Below the pieces are notes generated by a model that had not been told where the DNA came from, made no database searches, and worked only from the letters and a program-made list of their open reading frames with translations. Shown one piece after another: positions 1 through 5,899 of a stretch of DNA of 6,979 nucleotides. Source of the stretch: Methanosarcinaceae archaeon (lineage in GTDB: Archaea; Halobacteriota; Methanosarcinia; Methanosarcinales; Methanosarcinaceae). Made by a program: the position numbers and the translations under genes. The first letter of the stretch is position 1. The number at the start of each line of letters is the position of its first letter. The stretch is from the NCBI GenBank assembly GCA_016926455.1, contig JAFGOO010000003.1, forward strand, positions 1 through 6,979. Reading direction: 5' to 3'.

Positions 1-149
1 ATGATGAACTAAAAATTAGAGAAGTACTGAAATTAATGATAATATTTATGTCTTCATATATGGTACATTTCTTCACTTATCTAAATAAAATCAACCTACG
101 ATTAGCTCTAGATTAGGATAGCTAGCAGTGATCGGAAATGCAACTACAA

Positions 150-190
150 GAAAAAAAGATAGATGAATAAAGAATCAAGACAACCTGATC
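150..190 (-). terminator. possible terminator of the TRAM gene
   Basis: On the minus strand, downstream of the TRAM stop codon, GATCAGG and CTTGATT can pair (7 bp with two G-U pairs) around a TTGT loop at 173-190. A run of seven T follows at 157-151. The T-run lies about 15 nt past the stem, so this is not a compact terminator, although archaeal termination relies mainly on the U-tract. The rest of 1-223 shows no gene that I can support on either strand. Confidence 0.35.
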
Positions 191-223
191 CTTTTCATCA
201 TAAGATTAAGTGGATTACAATAA

Positions 224-427
224 TTAAACTACTTCAGCAAAAGCAAATTTCCGCATTACTTTTGTAACTTTTATTGTTACTTCATCACCCACAGATGTTT
301 CAGGCACAAAAATAACAAAGCCACTTACCCTGGCAATCCCATCTCCCTCTCTTGCGAGATCCTCAATCTTCACGTCATATGTTTCACCAGCTTCTACTGG
401 TGCACTTGCTTCCATTCTTTTAAACAA
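224..427 (-). CDS. small stand-alone TRAM-domain RNA-binding protein
   Basis: This 67-residue protein is nearly all one TRAM domain, an OB-like beta-barrel that binds RNA. The domain runs from about residue 14 to the end. The typical pattern is visible: YDVKIEDLAREGDGIARV (residues 17-34), then FVIFVPET and GDEVTIKVTKVMRKFAFAEV. Proteins of this size made of TRAM alone are common in methanogens and haloarchaea. A homologue in a cold-adapted Methanolobus has been described as an RNA chaperone, so a role like that of bacterial cold-shock proteins is the best guess. The start is taken as TTG at 427: the nearest in-frame upstream triplets include a TGA stop, and AGGAAGTGA lies 6 nt before it. The first ATG, at codon 5, would sit 18 nt from that site. 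The gene stands alone, with spacers on both sides. Confidence 0.88.
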   Translation of the reverse strand: MFKRMEASAPVEAGETYDVKIEDLAREGDGIARVSGFVIFVPETSVGDEVTIKVTKVMRKFAFAEVV

Positions 428-583
428 ATTACTTCACTTCCTTTTTGAAATGCTATAAAATACCTAACCAAGCTGAAAACATAACGGAAAAATAGCAAAT
501 ACAATCAAAGTAAATACCATCTAATAACCATACGTCTAGCATAACAGTTAATATCTTAAAGCAAACCAAACATGGTGTTTGTA

Positions 584-593
584 GTATATAAAG
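584..593 (-). promoter_or_regulatory. box A promoter, probably of the TRAM gene
   Basis: The minus strand reads CTTTATATAC, a near-perfect methanogen TATA element. Transcription would start about 26 bp downstream, near 562, giving a leader of about 134 nt before the TTG start. A weaker TTTTATAG at 460-453 would put the start at about 430 and lose the ribosome binding site, so the distal box is preferred. The spacer 428-720 holds no gene that I can support and no clear terminator for the agl23/DUF1294 unit. Confidence 0.5.
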
Positions 594-720
594 TTTCTTG
601 TATGAGATATTCAATTCGGTGATGATCATTAAATTAGTTCGTCTTTGTTGTGAACAGTGTAGGTTTTTAGAACGAATAACCAATTTGAAGAATTCATCAG
701 ATATATTATTTGTATACTCT

Positions 721-1008
721 CTAACTTAAAAATGAGTACTGTAGAAAAATAAAAATAATTATATGAAGACCTATAAACAAAGGAACAATGTACCTGAAAT
801 TTGATTTCCGAGTTTTGTGCTTTAAAAGCTGCATCCCTATCCATGCACCTGCCGGTGCAAAGAATGCTATTAAAAGCAGGTCTTTTTCAGGAATCCTCCA
901 TGAATGGGTTTTTGCATTTATTTTGTCCAGACCGTATATCATAAAAGAAGCTACGTTTAAAGCAACAAAAAAACAATAATCAATCTTGTCTGGTAGACAT
1001 GTTTCCAT
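721..1008 (-). CDS. DUF1294 family small membrane protein
   Basis: The 95-residue product carries the DUF1294 signature: YGLDKINA near residue 26, RIPEKDLL near residue 39, then a Gly/Ala-rich segment ending GMQLLKHKTRKSNF. Hydrophobic stretches near residues 12-28 and 73-93, with a moderately hydrophobic middle segment, predict two or three membrane passes. The biochemical function of the family is unknown. The ATG at 1008 is preferred over the TTG one codon upstream because GAGGT lies 6 nt before the ATG. That site lies just past the agl23 stop codon, with only 13 nt between the genes, so the two are probably cotranscribed and translationally coupled. A role in envelope or glycan work would be inferred from this neighbour only. 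Confidence 0.85.
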   Translation of the reverse strand: METCLPDKIDYCFFVALNVASFMIYGLDKINAKTHSWRIPEKDLLLIAFFAPAGAWIGMQLLKHKTRKSNFRYIVPLFIGLHIIIFIFLQYSFLS

Positions 1009-1021
1009 CAAAAGACCTCAA

Positions 1022-2548
1022 CTATATTTTATAGAACATCACAAACTCCCTGCCCGGACGCAGGGTGAACTGCAGTGATTCATACCGCTTCCCCAGTGAA
1101 TCTGCAAGGTCTTTGGACTTAGATTTAGGAACAATTACAACATCGGCACTGGAATGCGATGGAACTGTACCCAAATAACTGCGATTCTTGTAATCCCGGA
1201 GATACCATGGCAGGGGCCAGTAAAGATTTCCAGGATCTGCAACAAGAATCTTCAGCCTGTTTCTTCCTCCATCCAGTTCTTCGATCTTGTCCAGAACCAT
1301 GTAGATGTCAGACGATGCCTGTGTATATATCATCAGTTCGTCAGGATCAGTGTTTTTGTAGAAGTTCAGGGATATGGACTGGTAAGCAGAAAAGCTTACA
1401 GATAGTACCAGTATTCCCACAACCAAAGCCTCTATATGTATTGGTTTGAACTTAAGAGTCGGAAGTATCTCCGATATATATGTACCAGCCAGAATCCCAA
1501 ACGGCAGTACGATATGCACAACCAACCAAGGAACCTTCTCCTGAAGGTAGGAGTATGTCAGGAGGCTAACTGCTGCCCAGTAGGCAGTGAAGATCAAGAA
1601 CGTGTTCTTCTTCCGGATATAATGCAATGCTCCTGCCAGCCCAAAGATTAGAATCGTACTCTCGTACACTCCAAGGATTGGAAGGTAATAATACCACGGT
1701 CCACCGATGCGTTCTATCCTGTGCATCTCAGACCAGTGACTGAACGCGGATTCTACCACAGAGGACATACTTTCTTGATTATGGAAAAAACTGGTGTACA
1801 TCAGCATAAATATGCTCACAAAGACTACAAGTGCCAGTATGATATCAAACATCAGCCGCATCATATTCTTTTTCCCACTGTCTATAAGCATACGGGCAGC
1901 CTGTTGTATTAGACTACTTTTTTGAAAAACAGCCACTTTGTAAAGTAAAAGAAGTCCAAGATACCCTAAGAACATTGCGAAAATAATGTATGCATTTTCC
2001 TTAGCGGTCATTGAAAATGCAAGTGAGGCGGAAGCAAGTAAAAGATAAGGTATCCTTTGCCAGCTTGTGATATTGTCACGGTAGCGTAAAAATCCCACAA
2101 CAATCGCAATAGTGAAAAAGACAATAAACATATCGTTTCTAAAAAAACGTGAATAATACACCATTGAAGGTGAGAATGCAAGCAGGGCGGCCGAAAAAAG
2201 TGCACCACGCGGTTTAAGTTCTTTACTGAGTATAAATATGAGCAACAATACACCAACACCGAACAATGCAGGTAAAAGACGTGCTGTCGTATCACTAATC
2301 CCAAGCAAACTGAAGACTGCAGCAGTTGAGTGGAAAAGGAAGGGACCGTGGTATGTTGGATCATAATGATAAATCCCTTCATTTAAGAGTTTCAATGTGA
2401 AGAAGCCATGTACACTCTCATCATGGTGGAACACCCGCCCATCCAGATGATAGAGCCTAATAAAAAGTGCGAACATCATGATAGACAGTAATAAGAACAG
2501 ATACTTATTTTTCTCTTTCATAATTCTCTTTGCAATGATGTCACTCAT
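1022..2548 (-). CDS. Agl23-like (TIGR03663) membrane glycosyltransferase of the PMT superfamily
   Basis: This 508-residue polytopic protein has the GT-C plan: a first membrane helix near residues 16-32, then a long outer loop with HHDES (41-45), whose Asp/Glu pair is the usual catalytic acid site in PMT/ArnT-like enzymes. YDPTYHGP (62-69), YYSRFFRNDMF and QEKVPWLVVH follow in the family order. About a dozen hydrophobic helices are followed by a soluble C-terminal part with PLPWYLRDY. The family is annotated as flippase-activity-associated Agl23 in archaeal protein glycosylation. It would use lipid-linked sugars outside the membrane, but the exact reaction is not established. The ATG at 2548 has no well-placed ribosome binding site (GAGGTGA is about 27 nt away), so translation may depend on the short upstream frame. 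The ATG at codon 10 (2521) is an alternative start. The gene is first of a pair with DUF1294. Confidence 0.85.
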   Translation of the reverse strand: MSDIIAKRIMKEKNKYLFLLLSIMMFALFIRLYHLDGRVFHHDESVHGFFTLKLLNEGIYHYDPTYHGPFLFHSTAAVFSLLGISDTTARLLPALFGVGVLLLIFILSKELKPRGALFSAALLAFSPSMVYYSRFFRNDMFIVFFTIAIVVGFLRYRDNITSWQRIPYLLLASASLAFSMTAKENAYIIFAMFLGYLGLLLLYKVAVFQKSSLIQQAARMLIDSGKKNMMRLMFDIILALVVFVSIFMLMYTSFFHNQESMSSVVESAFSHWSEMHRIERIGGPWYYYLPILGVYESTILIFGLAGALHYIRKKNTFLIFTAYWAAVSLLTYSYLQEKVPWLVVHIVLPFGILAGTYISEILPTLKFKPIHIEALVVGILVLSVSFSAYQSISLNFYKNTDPDELMIYTQASSDIYMVLDKIEELDGGRNRLKILVADPGNLYWPLPWYLRDYKNRSYLGTVPSHSSADVVIVPKSKSKDLADSLGKRYESLQFTLRPGREFVMFYKI

Positions 2549-2559
2549 TTCAATGAGTG
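2542..2559. repeat. perfect 8-bp inverted repeat over the agl23 start codon
   Basis: CACTCATT, a 2-bp spacer, then AATGAGTG. The start codon of the agl23-like gene lies in one arm. It could be an operator for a dimeric regulator. An RNA hairpin is sterically poor, because the 2-nt loop would force the closing pairs open. Confidence 0.45.
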
Positions 2560-2571
2560 GATGAATTGCAC
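2545..2571 (-). CDS. possible 8-codon leader peptide coupled to the agl23-like gene
   Basis: A strong ribosome binding site, GAGGTGA (2582-2576), lies 4 nt before a GTG at 2571. That frame reads V(M)QFIHSLK and stops at a TGA sharing bases with the agl23 ATG (ATGA overlap). This explains why the best ribosome binding site lies too far from the agl23 start. It could be a leader that feeds ribosomes to agl23 by termination-reinitiation. Chance cannot be excluded for eight codons. Confidence 0.3.
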   Translation of the reverse strand: MQFIHSLK

Positions 2572-2621
2572 CTTTTCACCTCTTATAATTGATTTTGGGG
2601 TATTTTAACTATTATTAAATA

Positions 2622-2633
2622 CATAATATAATG
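2622..2633 (-). promoter_or_regulatory. candidate box A of the agl23-like gene
   Basis: The minus strand reads CATTATATTATG. A start of transcription about 26 bp downstream (near 2602) gives a leader of about 54 nt that includes GAGGTGA and the short leader frame. The match to TTTATATA is only moderate. Confidence 0.35.
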
Positions 2634-2680
2634 TGTTGTAAATTACGTAATCTCAACACCTGTAAAATGGCATAGGTTTA

Positions 2681-2693
2681 TTTAATATATATG
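2681..2693 (+). promoter_or_regulatory. box A of the moaD-like gene
   Basis: TTTAATATATATG lies 17-29 bp before the ATG at 2710. The expected transcription start falls on or next to the ATG, and there is no ribosome binding site in the interval, so the transcript is probably leaderless. The 160-bp spacer is shared with the divergent agl23 promoter. Confidence 0.5.
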
Positions 2694-2709
2694 ACGAATA
2701 TGTTGCAAC

Positions 2710-2994
2710 ATGGTTAGCGTAAAAATAAAATTATTTGCAAATCTCCGCGAAAATGCCGGAAAATCCGAACTGATAGTACCCGGTGATACCGTTTTGGACG
2801 CTCTCAAAATGCTTACAGAGAGTTTTCCGCTATTAAAAGAAATGATCTTTGAAAATGAATGCGAGGAGCCGGAACTCTGTGGGTACATAAATGTGTTTGT
2901 AAATGGTAACAGTATACATCATCTGGATGGCCTGACCACCAAACTTTCAGAAAATGATGAAATTGCGATATTTCCTCCGGTTTCCGGCGGGTAG
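2710..2994 (+). CDS. MoaD/ThiS family ubiquitin-fold sulfur carrier (or SAMP)
   Basis: The 94-residue protein begins VSVKIKLFANLRENAGKSE, the first strand and helix of the MoaD fold, and ends IFPPVSGG. The C-terminal Gly-Gly is adenylated and thiocarboxylated when such proteins give sulfur to molybdopterin synthase. Archaeal members can also act as ubiquitin-like modifiers (SAMPs), and the sequence alone cannot separate the two roles. Its length, with the extra segment around ECEEPELCGYINVFVNG, matches the archaeal MoaD subfamily rather than the roughly 80-residue bacterial form. It lies 54 nt upstream of moeA on the same strand, which favours pterin cofactor synthesis. No moaE or E1-like gene is in the window. 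Confidence 0.88.
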   Translation: MVSVKIKLFANLRENAGKSELIVPGDTVLDALKMLTESFPLLKEMIFENECEEPELCGYINVFVNGNSIHHLDGLTTKLSENDEIAIFPPVSGG

Positions 2995-3048
2995 ACTTTT
3001 TCTCTTTGGGCCAATAAATTATTACAGAATTGAATAGGACTGAAAAAA

Positions 3049-4239
3049 ATGGGTACGATTTTTAAAGAGCGTACAAAGGTAGATGATGCAAGAAGGATAT
3101 TTCTGGATGTTATTCAGCCAATCGGCGACACAGAAAAAATCCTTGTTGAAGCGTGTTCTGGCAGGGTACTCGCATCTGAAATAATAGCGCAGCGGAATGT
3201 CCCACATTATCGCCGTGCTGCAATGGACGGGTATGCAGTACGTTCTTCAGACACCATAGGTGCATCTCCAACAAATCCAGTAATGCTCCATGTGGACGAT
3301 GAGATTACAGAAGGGGTAGGTGTCCGAGTCCACACAGGATCTCCAGTTCCAGAGGGAGCAGATGCTGTTATCATGATAGAGGACACGCGCCTTATCGGTG
3401 ACATGCTAGAAATACGTGCACAGGTGCATCCGCACAAGCATGTCGGATGCGTAGGAGAAGATATACATGAGGGAGAAAAAGTATTAAGCAAAGGACACCT
3501 GCTCCGACCATGCGATTCCGCAGTAATTGCGTCCCTTGGAATCCAATCTGTGCTGGTGTATAGAAAACCGGTAGTTGCTGTTATACCAACAGGTGAGGAA
3601 CTGTTACCACGAACTACTGCAGGAATCCCGCCATCTGGGATGGTTCTTGAAACGAACAGCCTCATGGTCGGATTATATGTTGAAAAATGGGGAGCAAATG
3701 CCCGCTACTGCTATATCGTACTGGATAAGCCTAAACTCATAAGAGAGGCGATCCAATCGAATCTTGATGCCGACATGATAGTAATATGTGGTGGCACATC
3801 TGTAGGGGAACGGGATCATGTGCCTGAAGTTGTGGATTCACTGGGTAAAATACTTATACATGGTGTAGGATTGAGCCCGGGAAAGCCCACAGCACTCGGT
3901 ATTATCGGGAAGGTGCCTGTGGTCTGCCTTCCAGGATATCCTGTTGCGGGACTTGTGGGCTTGTTCGCATTTGCGCGTGCTGCCCTAAGGAAAGTTGGGC
4001 ATGTCCCTGACGTCCCAGACACCGTTGTTAGGTTGCCCTTAAAAAGCAAGATCTCCTCAAGAATCGGGTACATGACCTATGCACGAGTGGTGATTGATAA
4101 CGATGTTGTCCACCCTCTCATGACATCCGGTTCAGGGGTCCTGAGTTCAGTTGCAAAGTCCGACGGTTTTGTCATCGTCCCTGAAAATGTGGAAGGTTAT
4201 GTTGAAGGACAAAATGTGGATGTTGTTTTGATTGAATGA
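3049..4239 (+). CDS. moeA: molybdopterin molybdotransferase MoeA
   Basis: This 396-residue protein is full length for MoeA. It inserts molybdate or tungstate into adenylated molybdopterin, the last step of cofactor synthesis. Visible motifs in order: VPHYRRAAMDGYAV (51-64, with Asp60 at the place of E. coli Asp59), HTGSPVPEGADAVI (95-108), VGEDIHEGE (135-143), IPTGEEL (179-185), ICGGTSVGERDHVPE (246-260), GLSPGKPTALG (274-284) and CLPGYPVAG (293-301), then the C-terminal beta domain. The last motifs form the MogA-like domain III. The likely users in a methanogen are formylmethanofuran dehydrogenases. The ATG has only a weak AGGA about 9 nt upstream. Methanogens often carry two moeA copies, and which paralogue this is cannot be told here. 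No damage is seen. Confidence 0.96.
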   Translation: MGTIFKERTKVDDARRIFLDVIQPIGDTEKILVEACSGRVLASEIIAQRNVPHYRRAAMDGYAVRSSDTIGASPTNPVMLHVDDEITEGVGVRVHTGSPVPEGADAVIMIEDTRLIGDMLEIRAQVHPHKHVGCVGEDIHEGEKVLSKGHLLRPCDSAVIASLGIQSVLVYRKPVVAVIPTGEELLPRTTAGIPPSGMVLETNSLMVGLYVEKWGANARYCYIVLDKPKLIREAIQSNLDADMIVICGGTSVGERDHVPEVVDSLGKILIHGVGLSPGKPTALGIIGKVPVVCLPGYPVAGLVGLFAFARAALRKVGHVPDVPDTVVRLPLKSKISSRIGYMTYARVVIDNDVVHPLMTSGSGVLSSVAKSDGFVIVPENVEGYVEGQNVDVVLIE

Positions 4240-4242
4240 CAC

Positions 4243-4275
4243 CTCACTTTTAGTGAGAATATACTGCTTTTTTTT
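4243..4275 (+). terminator. terminator of the moaD-moeA unit
   Basis: CTCACT and AGTGAG form a perfect 6-bp stem with a TTT loop at 4243-4257, starting 3 nt after the moeA stop. An eight-T run follows at 4268-4275, the U-tract expected for archaeal termination. Confidence 0.65.
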
Positions 4276-4330
4276 ATATCGAGTCAAAACTTGCTGCGTG
4301 TTCTGGAATCTATGCAAAGGTGAGGTCTTT

Positions 4331-4350
4331 AACATACTCCCACGGCTAAA
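4331..4350 (-). other. candidate right end of the IS200/IS605 element
   Basis: The minus strand reads TTTAGCCGTGGGAGTATGTT, followed by AAAG. TnpB-bearing elements commonly end with a hairpin arm of the type TTTAGCCGTGGGAG followed by GATGTCAA. The matching left arm of the hairpin is not recognisable here, which fits decay. The tnpB reading frame ends about 50 nt upstream, as expected. Recognition is from memory of the motif, not from an alignment. Confidence 0.5.
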
Positions 4351-4396
4351 TTGGATTCTATAATTAGCAGCGTTTGAACTAGAGCTACAAAAGATA

Positions 4397-4755
4397 TCAG
4401 TGTTCACTTCCATCATATCCGTATCTGTGATGCATTGAAATGTGCTTTGAAGCAATGTTAAACGCGGTATTGAAATCTGCATTCCCAACGTTTCCACAAT
4501 GTGAGCATGCCAGTTCTATCTCCTGTAAGACCACACTTGCTACACATTTGACTTGTATATGCTGGTTCAATATAGAACAGGTACTCCAAGCAGCTTAGCC
4601 TTATATTGGATAAATGTTTGTAGCTGGTAGAAAAAACCAATTGTTTAAGAAGTATTTGAATGACTTTGAATGTTTATTGTTCTTGAGTATTCATTTTATG
4701 TCTTCAAGTTTGCTATTTTCAAGTATATCCAATATTGGATTGGTTTTGGTTGCGT
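4397..4755 (-). pseudogene. tnpB relic (IS605 OrfB), C-terminal part with several frame breaks
   Basis: Pieces of TnpB, an RNA-guided RuvC-type nuclease, can be read in order on the minus strand: ENSKLEDIK (the RuvC Glu motif), a TGA in place of the expected Gly, NNKHSKSFKYFLNNW, a +1 shift in a six-T run (4636-4631), YQLQTFIQYKAKLLGVPV, a second shift near 4571-4580, YIEPAYTSQMCSKCGLTGDRTG, a third shift near 4511, then ACSHCGNVGNADFNTAFNIA with the second CxxC and the RuvC-III Asp, ending at TGA 4399-4397. The order and spacing match the family, apart from a few residues lost in the zinc-finger loop. The N-terminal two thirds are absent. No functional protein can come from it. Confidence 0.85.
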
Positions 4756-4975
4756 TTAGACAAAAAGATGGACATCGTCTGGCATAACTTCCATTCGTCA
4801 AATAGTTATACCAAATTAAGAGGCTTTACCACTCAGCAACTCTTTCAATCTGATTTCAACATCTTTAGCCAATAATTTCTTTAGATATTTAGAGTACTAT
4901 GCAATATGATATCAAATATTGTACACTCTGGTATTGCTATAACTCCACCTATCGCTATCCAACTGGACAACATAC
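4756..4975 (-). pseudogene. tnpA relic (IS200-type HUH/Y1 transposase), N-terminal half
   Basis: One minus-strand frame reads DSDRWSYSNTRVYNI*YHI, A*YSKYLKKLLAKDVEIR, LKELLSGKAS*FGITI*R and MEVMPDDVHLFV*. This follows the IS200 transposase N-terminus (YHIVW, PKYRRK, then VMPDHVHLF). It holds five stop codons and no indel over about 70 codons. The first His of the HUH motif is Asp (CAT to GAT at 4776-4774). The C-terminal half with the catalytic Tyr is missing, and TnpB sequence follows at once, so an internal deletion joined the two genes. Confidence 0.85.
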
Positions 4976-5004
4976 TCTTGCCAACTATATAATTAATTCA
5001 GAAT

Positions 5005-5024
5005 ATTGTGTTAGTGTACACAAT
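5005..5024. repeat. 7-bp hairpin, possible left-end hairpin of the IS200/IS605 relic
   Basis: On the minus strand ATTGTGT (5024-5018) and ACACAAT (5011-5005) pair perfectly around a 6-nt loop. It lies about 30 nt before the tnpA relic, where subterminal hairpins recognised by this transposase family usually are. Confidence 0.4.
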
Positions 5025-5030
5025 TAATCC

Positions 5031-5070
5031 TATGAATAAAGTCATGAGCTATCTGGCTGCTTTATTCATA
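5031..5070. repeat. perfect 11-bp inverted repeat with an 18-nt loop
   Basis: TATGAATAAAG (5031-5041) and CTTTATTCATA (5060-5070) are exact inverse complements. The repeat lies just outside the likely left end of the IS200/IS605 relic and 37 nt past the stop of the small gene at 5107-5181. It may be that gene's 3' stem-loop, although no U-tract follows it on either strand. Confidence 0.6.
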
Positions 5071-5106
5071 AATTATCCTGCAGTCCCATAGTATGACAAT
5101 TCAGTG

Positions 5107-5181
5107 TTAATTGCGTTCAAACTGCTCAAGTTCTTCGTAATAGATTGCACGTTCAATCAATCCTTCGAAAAATTCATCCAT
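5107..5181 (-). CDS. possible 24-residue protein gene with its own promoter and ribosome binding site
   Basis: The frame MDEFFEGLIERA-IYYEELEQFERN starts at ATG 5181, with GAGGTGA 5 nt upstream, an excellent archaeal ribosome binding site. A consensus box A lies about 75 bp upstream. The product is acidic (eight Asp/Glu against two Arg) and would form one amphipathic helix with Phe4, Phe5, Leu8, Ile9, Ala12, Ile13, Leu18 and Phe21 largely on one face. I do not recognise a family. It lies between two IS relics but outside both, and shows no decay. It could instead be the surviving start of a longer gene, but the TAA stop precedes any IS sequence. Expression signals are the main support. Confidence 0.5.
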   Translation of the reverse strand: MDEFFEGLIERAIYYEELEQFERN

Positions 5182-5253
5182 ATATTTCACCTCGACCTCT
5201 CATATATTCGTCAGAGTTTATTAAAAGAAGCCAAGCGTGGTGAAAGTAATATG

Positions 5254-5262
5254 ATATATAAA
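5254..5262 (-). promoter_or_regulatory. consensus box A of the 24-codon gene
   Basis: The minus strand reads GGTTTATATATC, containing a full TTTATATA. The predicted start is near 5232, leaving a leader of about 50 nt with GAGGTGA at its end. The rest of 5182-5424 holds AT-rich sequence with no other gene that I can support. Confidence 0.6.
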
Positions 5263-5424
5263 CCGTGCAAAAGAAAATAAAGCAAACCGAGCGGAAATAC
5301 TAAAGAGGATTCTGATTAAACCCTAATTTTTATTTTTGAAAAAGAATCTTGTTTGTTCTGGCTAAAATTTGACCTCTATCCTGTTTATTTTCCGTATTTT
5401 TCTTCAATATTTTTTTACTTTTAA

Positions 5425-5440
5425 GATAGCTTCCGCTATC
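5425..5440 (-). repeat. GNRA-capped hairpin right after the transposase stop
   Basis: On the minus strand GATAGC-GGAA-GCTATC forms a perfect 6-bp stem with a GGAA tetraloop. It begins at the base following the TAG stop of the transposase fragment. No U-tract follows, so it may be a 3' stabilising stem or part of the IS end rather than a terminator. Confidence 0.5.
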
Positions 5441-5899
5441 CTAAATAGTTCCTTTGGATTTTAGCGTCCTCATTTGATGCATATTAAAGCAAAAAGCTGT
5501 CATCAACATCTTTACATTGACTCTTTCCACAGTTGTAACAAGGACCTTTCCAGCTTTGAATATTTCCTTTGCTATGGCATATACTCTTTCACAAGGGACT
5601 CTCTGCACACTTATTTTTTCATTTCTGATAATATCCCTTATTCTCAAAGGATGTCCTCTTACAGCTCGTTGCATTGTTGCTGGAAATCCCCTTGCCACCA
5701 TTCCAAAATATCCCTTATACCTATACACTACTTCGTTAATTTCAGAGAGATCTACTTGTGAATCATGTACAGATGCGGTTGGTGTCTGAAATCTTCTAAT
5801 CAGTTCATAATTCTTATCAATAATTGTGTGAAGCTTGTAGCCAAAATAAGGAATATCAGGATGGTAAAAGTCTATCAAAAAATAGATATTCTCAATCCC
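5441..5899 (-). pseudogene. IS5-family transposase, C-terminal fragment
   Basis: The open frame (5899-5441) holds the second half of an IS5-type DDE transposase: YFGYKLHTIIDKNYELIRRF, SVHDSQVDLSEINEVVY, RYKGYFGMVARGF, RAVRGHPLRIRD, QRVPCERVYAIAKEIFKAG and the tail LMTAFCFNMHQMRTLKSK. The first half, with the first catalytic Asp and its start codon, is missing. The usual catalytic Asp in YRDKGYFG is Tyr here. The expected Glu in CERVYA is kept. The fragment cannot be active. Its 5' break lies against the end of the connectase-like gene on the same strand, so the deletion that removed the transposase start probably also removed the end of that gene. No terminal inverted repeat was recognised. 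Confidence 0.85.

Larger units (their letters stand above)
4330..5030 (-). mobile_element. decayed IS200/IS605 family element
   Basis: This is about 0.7 kb of relic on the minus strand, carrying a TnpA remnant followed by the C-terminal part of a TnpB remnant. Intact members with both genes are usually about 1.7-2 kb, so the end of tnpA and the first part of tnpB are gone. A right-end-like motif lies at 4331-4350 and a possible left-end hairpin at 5005-5024. The outer limits are approximate. Stops, frameshifts and a lost HUH histidine show that it is dead. Confidence 0.75.

Noticed and set aside
1..223. Search for a gene, tRNA or CRISPR at the left edge
   Set aside because: All frames are short and broken, there is no cloverleaf or regular repeat, and only the possible TRAM terminator stands out.
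453..460. TTTTATAG as promoter of the TRAM gene
   Set aside because: It would start transcription at about 430, which removes the well-placed AGGAAGTGA. The distal TTTATATA box is a better match. It remains a possible second promoter.
453..683. 76-codon minus frame between the TRAM and DUF1294 genes
   Set aside because: Cys-rich, aromatic-rich translation of AT-rich spacer without a ribosome binding site. It overlaps the likely TRAM promoter and leader.
2996..3007. T-rich run after the moaD-like gene as a terminator
   Set aside because: There are only five consecutive T, no hairpin, and the next gene starts 54 nt downstream on the same strand with a matching function.
3207..3665. 152-codon minus frame
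   Set aside because: It is antisense inside moeA, with Ser/Thr/Pro-rich composition typical of a shadow frame. MoeA itself is certain.
4147..4497. 116-codon minus frame downstream of and overlapping moeA
   Set aside because: Its first part is tnpB relic and IS end read out of frame, and its last part is antisense to moeA. It has no ribosome binding site and no family resemblance.
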